This document shows, in pieces, positions 1 to 5,322 of a DNA stretch of 5,322 bases. The stretch is from Actinomycetes bacterium (lineage in GTDB: Bacteria; Actinomycetota; Acidimicrobiia; Acidimicrobiales; Acidimicrobiaceae), in the NCBI GenBank assembly GCA_021823045.1, contig JAKAPB010000174.1, positions 1-5,322 on the forward strand. The letters run 5' to 3'. The number at the start of each line of letters is the position of its first letter. The stretch's first letter is position 1. The notes below the pieces were generated by a model. The model worked only from the letters and a program-made list of their open reading frames with translations. It was not told the origin of the DNA and did not search any database. The position numbers and the translations under genes are program-made.

Positions 1-1988
1 TCATAAATCACATTCTGGTGTCCGGTACCACCGGTCCATTCAAATCCGTAGAAAGGTACGAATACGTCCGGGATGTGCAAGACATCGGCTATCTTTTGAA
101 TCATCGCCCACTGGTATGTAGAAGTATTCTCTGCGTGGTCGGTCACAGCCCAAAAGTCGTACTCGCACACATCCCACGCGTAATGATAGAAGTCGTCCAA
201 GGTAGGTTCATCGCCAGCGGTACAGCGACTGATCAGGGAATGTCTATGCAAGTCCCCCCAAAATAGGGAGTATGAGCCTCCGTCAACTTGAGTGCTATAG
301 CGCCTTGCTCTCTGCCCGTTCCTAGCATCCACCCAAGGTCGGTCGTAGGGAGACCCGACCTTGGGTGGAAGGGCTTTAAACTCGGCCAAGGTACGCAAAT
401 CACCCACACGTTCCACGGTGCGTGCTGCGGAAACGACAGGCGGGGAGAAAACACCGAGCCGAATTCCGCCGGGTCGATCCACCGTATTCCAAATCACTTC
501 GCCATAGTGTTCGCGCAACTCTGGGCGTTCTGCACCACCAAAGCCGTCTTGCCATTCGAGGCTTTGGTCTCTCCGGCCATCTTCCTTCCAAGCAACCGCC
601 AAAACACCGTCATTTGACGCAAGAGCCACCTCCTCTAGGGGTCCATCCCCCCCATCAAAGTGGGTCGGACCACCCCAGCTTCCAGATTCGAACGCTTGGA
701 CGACGGTCTCCCAGTAGTAAAGCATGAGTGGCAATCGCCTTATGATTCGATAGGCCACAACCACCTGCGACTCGCCGACAACACAAAGTTTTGGTAGAGC
801 AGATGGGGACATCTTATGCATAGATCCTGGCCTGGGTTGCTCGTGCCACTGGTCCGAGTCCGCCCTTAGGGCATAGACCTGGATATCAGCGGTCACGTTT
901 GGAGATAGGTCAGCAGGAATCGCCCGGCCGTCGGACTTAGTTTGACCAGCGATAGACTTTCCCAGATCCTCCAAGGATCGAAGTCGTGTCGGCCCGGACC
1001 CACCATGACCACCAAGGACGACCCTGTCCGTGGCGCACCAGATCGTTCCGTCCGCGGTAACCGCAAGGTTTGGATGGAGGGAATATCCAGTCGATTCCGA
1101 CAGGACATAACGCCGGTCAGGGGCATTCGGGTACCTTAGCAAAATCGCCGTAACGTATCCGGAATCACCATAGCTCGTCCAGGCGTAGCAAGTACCTCCG
1201 CCGGGAAGAGCAACTCCGACCGAGTCCCAAACATTCCGCTCATCTTCCAGGGATAGGCATTCAGTTTTAGTCCAAATTCCCGACGAATAGCGCTTGGTCA
1301 CAATTGCGAATCTTCGGTCGACCAACTCCTGAAAACAGCACTCGATCTGCCCATCCTCGAGGAGAATGACTTCTTGATTGAAAGCGCTTACACCGGGAGT
1401 ACTCAATAGCTCCGGCTTGCTCCAACCCTCCCTAGAGCGCTTTACATACCAAACTCCCATCTCCAGGTCACTTCTAAAACCATAAAACACCCATGTAAGG
1501 CCATCGTTGTCGGTTACGACCGAAGGACGTAAGCAATCGCCCGGTTCTGCAGAAACCGAAGTTGCTTCATTTAAGCTCTCGCCGTCCAGGCCGAAATAGT
1601 CGACGACTATCTGCTCTCCAGCCCCTTCAATCCAACGGATAGAAGCGAGCACAAATCCACTAGGAGTCGTAGCCAGTGCGGGCCTAGCCGTCGGGGTGGG
1701 CTCAGAAATACGATTACTCCGATATCGCCGATAACCTTCAAGCGGCTTGAGCTGCTTCAAAAGATCGTCAGGAAGTCTCAAGACCTCCGGCAGCACTCCA
1801 CCCCCCTCATCGATGTCGGTATACCGAGCTGGGTCCGGGTCAATGGCGTCGAGTACTTCCTGAACGTCATAGCCCTCGTCCATAGCCGTCAAAAGGCGTC
1901 GAATAAAACTCTCTACCATCAAATGGCCTGATCTTGTTCCTTTAGCCGCCCCGTCTGCGGGTAGGATATCTTCGCCGAATTCTCCCAA
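1..1988 (-). CDS. Beta-propeller plus PHP/DUF3604-type metallohydrolase, C-terminus cut by window edge
   Basis: Hand translation of the minus strand is open from an upstream TAA near 2036 to position 1, giving 662 codons from a TTG start. Residues about 1-100 match no domain I know. Residues about 100-560 look like a sialidase-type beta-propeller, with repeated Asp/Asn-Gly-x-x-Trp blades such as RPSVVTDNDGLTWVFYG (154-170), HPNLAVTADGTIW (305-317) and VALASNDGVLAVAW (454-467). From about 575 a PHP metal-binding domain begins: GDLHRHS carries the HxH pair (H581, H583), TDHAEN follows (616-621), then FEWTGGTGHQNVIY (649-662). This order is typical of DUF3604/CehA-McbA metallohydrolases; the other metal ligands lie outside the window. 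No signal peptide is visible, so it is probably cytoplasmic. The TTG at 1988 is chosen because GGGGAG lies 7 nt upstream and the residues before the first ATG (1919) look protein-like. ATG 1919 and GTG 2030 are alternatives. The gene follows the transporter genes in the same direction. The substrate is unknown. Confidence 0.85.
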   Translation of the reverse strand, partial: MGEFGEDILPADGAAKGTRSGHLMVESFIRRLLTAMDEGYDVQEVLDAIDPDPARYTDIDEGGGVLPEVLRLPDDLLKQLKPLEGYRRYRSNRISEPTPTARPALATTPSGFVLASIRWIEGAGEQIVVDYFGLDGESLNEATSVSAEPGDCLRPSVVTDNDGLTWVFYGFRSDLEMGVWYVKRSREGWSKPELLSTPGVSAFNQEVILLEDGQIECCFQELVDRRFAIVTKRYSSGIWTKTECLSLEDERNVWDSVGVALPGGGTCYAWTSYGDSGYVTAILLRYPNAPDRRYVLSESTGYSLHPNLAVTADGTIWCATDRVVLGGHGGSGPTRLRSLEDLGKSIAGQTKSDGRAIPADLSPNVTADIQVYALRADSDQWHEQPRPGSMHKMSPSALPKLCVVGESQVVVAYRIIRRLPLMLYYWETVVQAFESGSWGGPTHFDGGDGPLEEVALASNDGVLAVAWKEDGRRDQSLEWQDGFGGAERPELREHYGEVIWNTVDRPGGIRLGVFSPPVVSAARTVERVGDLRTLAEFKALPPKVGSPYDRPWVDARNGQRARRYSTQVDGGSYSLFWGDLHRHSLISRCTAGDEPTLDDFYHYAWDVCEYDFWAVTDHAENTSTYQWAMIQKIADVLHIPDVFVPFYGFEWTGGTGHQNVIY
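328..369. repeat. 15-bp perfect inverted repeat inside the hydrolase gene
   Basis: Positions 328-342 and 355-369 are perfect reverse complements (core CCACCCAAGGTCGG), separated by a 12-nt loop. The GC-rich hairpin falls in the coding region between the propeller and the PHP domain, where it encodes roughly KALPPKVGSPYDRPWVDA. No T-tract follows it on the minus strand, so it does not look like a complete intrinsic terminator. It may be chance, a translation-pausing structure at a domain linker, or a protein-binding site. Confidence 0.75.
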
Positions 1989-1995
1989 AGTAACA

Positions 1996-2001
1996 CTCCC
2001 C
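1996..2001 (-). promoter_or_regulatory. Ribosome binding site supporting the TTG start of the hydrolase gene
   Basis: GGGGAG on the minus strand ends 7 nt before the TTG at 1988-1986. It is the best Shine-Dalgarno match among the possible starts. The ATG at 1919 has only a short AGG 7 nt upstream, and the GTG at 2030 has none. The 58-nt spacer 1989-2046 contains no convincing promoter and no stem-plus-T-tract terminator, which suggests read-through from the binding-protein gene. Confidence 0.55.
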
Positions 2002-2046
2002 AACTGGATAAAAACTGATGACCAACCCACGCATTAGGGTTATGGG

Positions 2047-3069
2047 TTAACTGAGTCCCTGCTGTTTGAGCCAGTTAGCGGCGACGACGTTTGCTGGTAA
2101 TCCGTTGATATCCACTTGAGAATTCAGCTGGGTAATTACCGGCGTAGTGAGACGGGAGAGAACATTTTGCATCAATTTACCAATAGCCGGATATCGATTT
2201 AACACGCTAACACGAACCGTCAACGCACCGTTATACAGCGGGAAGAACTTCTTGTTGTCTTTCAAAACGGTAAGGTGGTTTGAAATTAATCGCGCGTCCG
2301 TGCTGTAGGTCTCTCCAAAATTACAAGGACTCCCAGAACCTAGACTCGAATAGATCAGACCGAGTGCCTCGGTCTTCAGATTCGAGTTCGGGAAGGTAAA
2401 GCCGTAGGTGGACTCAAGGCCGGGTAGACCGTCTGGACGCACTGCAAAACTCGAGGTTGAGCAGAAGGTGGCCACACTCGGGTTCGTTTTGACCAGCTTA
2501 GCCAGCTGCGATATGGTCGTGATGTGGTATTGCTTGGCCGTGGCTGAATTCGCCGCTACATCATAGGTGTCGTTAAAGGGCGACGGACCAATCCAGGCGA
2601 TTTGGTTTTTAGCTCTATCCATGGAGTTCAGCTGCTGGAAAAGTGCCTCCGAATTGGTAATCGCCGAGGTCTGCTTGAGATACACGACCCAACCAGTACC
2701 GGTATAGGAGGGGAACATGTCGATATTCCCCGAAAGTTCTGCTTGGCGAATGGTGTCCACGCCTGCAATGTCAAGCTTGGAGGTCACATTTGCTCCAGCA
2801 GCCTTAAGTGCGTCAACAGTGATATAGCCCATTATCAGCTCTTCGGTAAAGTTCAGCGATCCAACGGTGATGTTCGCTCCTTTTAGGTTATAGTTTGCCG
2901 CAATGCTACCGTTAGAAGCTGCACTGGTCGTGGCTGATGAACTAGAGGCACTCGAAGAGGAGCAGGCCGAGAGGATCATCGAAGCCGTAGCTATCGATCC
3001 TATAGTTAGGGCTGCTTTGGATTTGAAACAAACGCTACCCAGGGAAATACGCTTGGTCGACTTGACCAC
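2047..3069 (-). CDS. Osmoprotectant ABC transporter substrate-binding lipoprotein (ProX/OpuBC type)
   Basis: This is the extracytoplasmic receptor that would capture a quaternary amine (glycine betaine, choline, carnitine or similar) and hand it to the two permeases. The 340-residue product starts at GTG 3069. It has a basic N-terminus, a hydrophobic segment at about 19-33 and a lipobox LSAC with the lipidated cysteine at 36. A Ser/Ala/Thr-rich tether follows (37-56), then an OpuAC-type domain from about 66 to the end. Family hallmarks are FTEELIMG (74-81), SYTGTGW (121-127), FNDTYDVA (165-172) and YSTDARL (255-261). By analogy with the family, Y122, Y169 and Y255 are candidates for the aromatic ligand cage. 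C203 and C249 are the only cysteines in the exported domain and could pair. Length is slightly above the family norm because of the tether. The gene lies last among the transporter genes, 48 nt after the second permease. The family assignment is firm; the exact ligand cannot be read from sequence. Confidence 0.95.
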   Translation of the reverse strand: MVKSTKRISLGSVCFKSKAALTIGSIATASMILSACSSSSASSSSATTSAASNGSIAANYNLKGANITVGSLNFTEELIMGYITVDALKAAGANVTSKLDIAGVDTIRQAELSGNIDMFPSYTGTGWVVYLKQTSAITNSEALFQQLNSMDRAKNQIAWIGPSPFNDTYDVAANSATAKQYHITTISQLAKLVKTNPSVATFCSTSSFAVRPDGLPGLESTYGFTFPNSNLKTEALGLIYSSLGSGSPCNFGETYSTDARLISNHLTVLKDNKKFFPLYNGALTVRVSVLNRYPAIGKLMQNVLSRLTTPVITQLNSQVDINGLPANVVAANWLKQQGLS

Positions 3070-3075
3070 TTCATT

Positions 3076-3080
3076 CTCCT
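3076..3080 (-). promoter_or_regulatory. Strong ribosome binding site of the binding-protein gene
   Basis: AGGAG on the minus strand lies 6 nt before the GTG start at 3069 and fixes that start. An out-of-frame ATG at 3074 overlaps the spacer and is not used. This site is much better than that of the upstream permease, which fits the usual excess of binding protein over membrane components. Confidence 0.85.
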
Positions 3081-3101
3081 TTCATTAGAGAAAAACTTCC
3101 A

Positions 3102-3124
3102 TAGTTGATTTTTTCGGTCAACTA
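3102..3124 (-). other. Small stem-loop between second permease and binding-protein genes
   Basis: TAGTTGA and TCAACTA (3118-3124 and 3102-3108 read on the minus strand) form a perfect 7-bp stem around a 9-nt A-rich loop. The stem includes the permease TGA stop. A TTTTT run (3095-3091) follows 6 nt after the stem. The stem is AT-rich and the T-run is not adjacent, so at most it is a weak attenuator or an mRNA-protecting structure ahead of the binding-protein gene. Confidence 0.45.
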
Positions 3125-3936
3125 GGAGATAAGAGTTCGCCGGCGATCATTGCTACCCAGTCCATTGCTAAGGCAAAAACGGCAACAAGTACGCTTCCGG
3201 CAACGATTATCGGAGTCCTGTCCACTGCGATCCCGGTGGTGATCATTGTCCCCAAACCACCGCCATTTATGAAAGTCGCTAGTGCTGCAGTTCCGACATT
3301 TAATATGATTGCTGTCCGCACTCCAGCCATGATGACCGGAACCGCCAAGGGAAGTTCTATACCTACCAGGATCTGAATAGGACGCATTCCAATCCCGCGA
3401 GCTGCCTCTAAAATGGCCTTATCTAGACCATTTAGGCCAGTTACCGTATTTCGAAGTACCGGGAGAATCGAGTAGAGGATCAAGGCGTAAATCGCCGTCC
3501 TCGCTCCGACGCCGAGTACAAGTGCGGCAAGAATCATCAGCCCAACCGGAGGTGCGGCCTGCCCCAGGGTCGCAAGAGCGGTGACGAGACTATTGGCTAT
3601 CGGGGCCTTTCGACGGGTCAGCAAAATTCCCAACAGTACAGCAAGCACAGTCACCACGGCAGATGAGACGAGTGTCAGATCTAGCTGTTGAAGCAGTTCA
3701 GAGCGGATAGTTGACCAATAAAGGCTACGATGGTCAATGCTGTCCAGATGTGTTGTGTGCAGGTACAGAATCAGCAGAGCAAGAATCAAAATCAGCATCA
3801 AAGGACGAACCACGAAGTGGCCGATCCTCCGAGTCCTCCGTCCCCTTGAGGCAGATTTTACCGGGCCAAAGCTAGGGTTCTCGCCAGCGGTATCGGTCCC
3901 TTGAGCCACTTTGACGGACGATGGAAAGATTGTCAC
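3118..3936 (-). CDS. Osmoprotectant ABC transporter permease, second subunit (ProW/OpuBB-like)
   Basis: This is an inner-membrane channel subunit of the quaternary-amine importer, 272 residues from a GTG start. About 40 hydrophilic residues with a basic cluster (RGRRTRR, 31-37) precede the first membrane segment (about 42-60). Further hydrophobic segments lie at about 88-107, 118-142, 145-163, 197-220 and 244-266. The cytoplasmic coupling loop EAARGIGMRPIQILVGIELP (177-196) is the conserved EAA motif that contacts the ATPase. GGGLGTMI (225-232) is typical of the family's C-terminal part. The start overlaps the ATPase stop by four bases (GTGA), and no Shine-Dalgarno sequence is visible, so translation is probably coupled to the ATPase. 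Its C-terminus resembles that of the partial permease at the right edge, which makes the two paralogous halves of a heterodimeric pore. The length of the N-terminal extension depends on the GTG start being right. Confidence 0.93.
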   Translation of the reverse strand: MTIFPSSVKVAQGTDTAGENPSFGPVKSASRGRRTRRIGHFVVRPLMLILILALLILYLHTTHLDSIDHRSLYWSTIRSELLQQLDLTLVSSAVVTVLAVLLGILLTRRKAPIANSLVTALATLGQAAPPVGLMILAALVLGVGARTAIYALILYSILPVLRNTVTGLNGLDKAILEAARGIGMRPIQILVGIELPLAVPVIMAGVRTAIILNVGTAALATFINGGGLGTMITTGIAVDRTPIIVAGSVLVAVFALAMDWVAMIAGELLSPS

Positions 3937-5138
3937 TTGCCGACACCGTAAGTCGCTACTGACGTTCCGGCCAGGGGAATAAGTGATCTCCGGATTCCTT
4001 TTAGGTTGATAATCCCTTGAAAGGCTTCATTGCCGTCCACGACGACCGCGCAGTCATGGGGACAATATACGATCCGAGAAATAGCATCTCGGAGCGAGGT
4101 TGTTTCAAGATCAAGCTTGCAGTCCACCTCAGACTTCGAAGACTCGCTCGTCGTATCAGAGTAAATCCAGTAGAGGGGTCTCTTGGCCTCGTCGACGACC
4201 AAAACCCGATCTTTTCCTTCTATTTCTGCCGATGACAGCGCTGCAAGTCGTTCCTCTCGTCCCAGCCCTTCCGGCAGAGTCGGCCACATGTCGAGGGACA
4301 CATCACACAGCCTCACGCAGGACAAAAGCTGCACTAGTCGACCGGAGCCCAGCATAGACGCAACAAAGGCATCCGCTGGAGCAGACAGAACTTCGGTCGG
4401 GGCGCCGACCTGGGCAATCTTCGACTGGGGTCCGAAGATCACCACGCGGTCGGCAAGACGCATGGCCTCAGCCATGTCGTGGGTCACAAAGACGATTGTT
4501 TTCCGAATGCTCTGCTGTAACCGCAGAAACTCGTCCTGCAGCGACGTTCTGGTAATAGGATCAACCGCAGCAAAAGGTTCGTCCATTAGTAGAATCGGTG
4601 GATCAGCAGCCAGAGCCCTCGCGACTCCGACTCGTTGTGCTTGTCCTCCCGATAGCTCTCTCGGGTATCGGTCTCTATAAATCGAGGGCTCAAGGCCCAC
4701 CATCGATAACAACTCGTCTATTCGCTGCGTAGTTCGGTCCTTCTTCCATCCCAGAAGACGAGGAACGGCCGCAACGTTATCCGCAATTGTCATATGCGGA
4801 AATAGACCAACATTTTGGATCACGTACCCAATGCCTTGGCGAAGACGATGGGACGGTAGATCACCAACATCTTGACCATTGATTATGATCTGACCGCTTG
4901 ACGGCTCGATAAGTCTATTAATCATCTTCAGTGTCGTGGTCTTGCCGCAACCAGACGGACCAGTCAATGCGACGAACTCCCCTTCAAAGATTGACAAAGT
5001 CAATCGATCCACAATCGGTGCACCAGCATCCTTGTAACACTTAGACACGTCGCGTAATTCAATTACCGATCGCCTCGGTTGAAGCTCGGCCCCTATATTC
5101 GAAGCCTCTTGCGGTGATAGATCCAAAGCCACCTGCAT
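3933..5138 (-). CDS. Osmoprotectant ABC transporter ATP-binding protein with CBS tail (ProV/OpuBA/OpuCA-like)
   Basis: This cytoplasmic ATPase powers quaternary-amine uptake. In the 401-residue product the ABC domain runs from about 25 to 262. It has Walker A GPSGCGKTT (60-68), Q-loop Q108, signature LSGGQ (162-166), Walker B ILLMDEP (182-188) with catalytic E187, and switch H220. All key residues are present, so it should be active. Residues about 270-390 form a tandem CBS-like tail, with cores around VLVVDEAKRPLYWI (312-325) and CAVVVDGNEAFQGIINLKGI (363-382). In this family that region senses ionic strength or binds c-di-AMP; the first repeat is divergent. The acidic C-terminal tail known from some OpuA proteins is absent, since the protein ends TSVATYGVGK. 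Length is close to the family norm of about 380-420. It lies 18 nt after the upstream permease stop and overlaps the next permease by GTGA. ATG 5138 is used; GTG 5132 (codon 3) is a possible alternative. Confidence 0.96.
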   Translation of the reverse strand: MQVALDLSPQEASNIGAELQPRRSVIELRDVSKCYKDAGAPIVDRLTLSIFEGEFVALTGPSGCGKTTTLKMINRLIEPSSGQIIINGQDVGDLPSHRLRQGIGYVIQNVGLFPHMTIADNVAAVPRLLGWKKDRTTQRIDELLSMVGLEPSIYRDRYPRELSGGQAQRVGVARALAADPPILLMDEPFAAVDPITRTSLQDEFLRLQQSIRKTIVFVTHDMAEAMRLADRVVIFGPQSKIAQVGAPTEVLSAPADAFVASMLGSGRLVQLLSCVRLCDVSLDMWPTLPEGLGREERLAALSSAEIEGKDRVLVVDEAKRPLYWIYSDTTSESSKSEVDCKLDLETTSLRDAISRIVYCPHDCAVVVDGNEAFQGIINLKGIRRSLIPLAGTSVATYGVGK

Positions 5139-5140
5139 AT

Positions 5141-5151
5141 CCCCCTACCTT
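5141..5151 (-). promoter_or_regulatory. Ribosome binding region of the ATPase gene
   Basis: On the minus strand AAGGTAGGGGG precedes the ATPase start. AAGG is 9 nt from ATG 5138, while AGGGGG is only 2 nt from that ATG but 8 nt from GTG 5132. The site therefore fits either start, which differ by two residues. Confidence 0.6.
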
Positions 5152-5156
5152 GCCCT

Positions 5157-5322
5157 CTAGCGAATGCCCGGTGAAACCGTCAGGCGAGAAATCAGCCAGA
5201 AAAAGCCGTCTAAAGCTATTGCAATCAAAAGAATCATGACCGTCGCGCTAAGCACTTCCGGTACCGCCGACCTCGAGCCAACTTCGGCCAGCCCGTTAAA
5301 GAGAGTCGCCCCCAATCCAGGG
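5157..5322 (-). CDS. Osmoprotectant ABC transporter permease, first subunit, C-terminal 54 residues only
   Basis: The minus-strand frame is open from the window edge to a TAG at 5159-5157 and gives 54 complete residues starting PGLGATLFNGLAEVGSR. The PGLG motif matches GGLG in the second permease. A hydrophobic segment follows (VLSATVMILLIAIALDGFFW, visible residues 23-42), then a short tail, ISRLTVSPGIR. This is the usual end of ProW/OpuBB-type permeases: last periplasmic loop, last membrane helix, short cytoplasmic tail. The stop lies 18 nt before the ATPase ATG, so the two genes share an operon. The N-terminus and EAA loop are outside the window. The call rests on the C-terminal pattern and on context. 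Confidence 0.85.
   Translation of the reverse strand, partial: PGLGATLFNGLAEVGSRSAVPEVLSATVMILLIAIALDGFFWLISRLTVSPGIR

Noticed and set aside
288..727. Two overlapping + strand ORFs of 109 and 101 codons
   Set aside because: They are antisense to the continuous propeller-PHP reading frame, show no recognisable motif, and have no convincing ribosome binding site.
233..1126. Short minus-strand ORFs at 233-454, 400-591 and 893-1126
   Set aside because: They are alternative frames within the hydrolase gene, and the long frame is open through all of them.
1..2000. Idea that the left region is a decayed pseudogene
   Set aside because: No stop or frameshift was found in 662 codons, and motif quality is even along the frame. 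It only looks broken because the stop is outside the window.
1989..2046. Terminator or promoter between the binding-protein and hydrolase genes
   Set aside because: The only stem (AACCC/GGGTT) is 5 bp, and the nearest T-run is over 8 nt beyond it. No paired -35/-10 boxes with proper spacing are seen.
2602..3088. Two + strand ORFs antisense to the binding-protein gene
   Set aside because: They are shadows of the lipoprotein gene. The Glu/Ala-rich product near 2903-3088 is the complement of the signal peptide and Ser/Ala tether.
3070..3125. Promoter for the binding-protein gene (TTGACC as -35)
   Set aside because: The nearest -10-like hexamers are about 12 or 25 nt away, outside the usual 16-18 nt spacing.
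209..3895. 12-base match TCGCCAGCGGTA near 211 and near 3883
   Set aside because: It is a single short match between two unrelated coding regions without flanking similarity, probably chance.
4183..4680. 165-codon + strand ORF
   Set aside because: It lies entirely antisense to the ATPase, whose Walker, signature and CBS motifs are all in the minus frame. Its Ser/Arg/Thr-rich composition is typical of a shadow frame.

Overview
The window reads as part of one minus-strand operon from a bacterium of moderate GC content. A Gram-positive-style lipoprotein signal, GTG and TTG starts, and a Ser/Ala-rich linker after the lipidation cysteine would suit an actinobacterium of unusually moderate GC, but this placement is a guess. 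No gene on the + strand is supported.

Transcription runs from the right edge to the left. (1) 5322-5157: C-terminus of an osmoprotectant ABC permease, cut by the edge. (2) 5138-3933: ATPase of the same transporter, with an ABC domain followed by a tandem CBS-like tail. (3) 3936-3118: second permease, coupled to the ATPase by a GTGA overlap. (4) 3069-2047: lipoprotein substrate-binding protein of the ProX/OpuBC type, preceded by a strong ribosome binding site and a small stem-loop. (5) about 1988 to 1: one uninterrupted reading frame of at least 662 codons that runs off the left edge. It has no stop codon inside the window, so a search that requires complete ORFs shows only fragments here. Hand translation gives a novel-looking N-terminal segment, a beta-propeller-like region with repeated Trp-containing blades, and the start of a PHP-type metallohydrolase domain of the DUF3604/CehA kind.

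Genes 1-4 form a complete Opu/Pro-type importer for quaternary amines such as glycine betaine, choline or carnitine. The fifth gene follows 58 nt after the binding-protein gene without a recognisable terminator, so it is probably co-transcribed. The most interesting hypothesis is that the PHP hydrolase acts on a substrate or conjugate delivered by this transporter, or one containing the same amine. Nothing in the sequence proves that. The operon promoter lies beyond the right edge.
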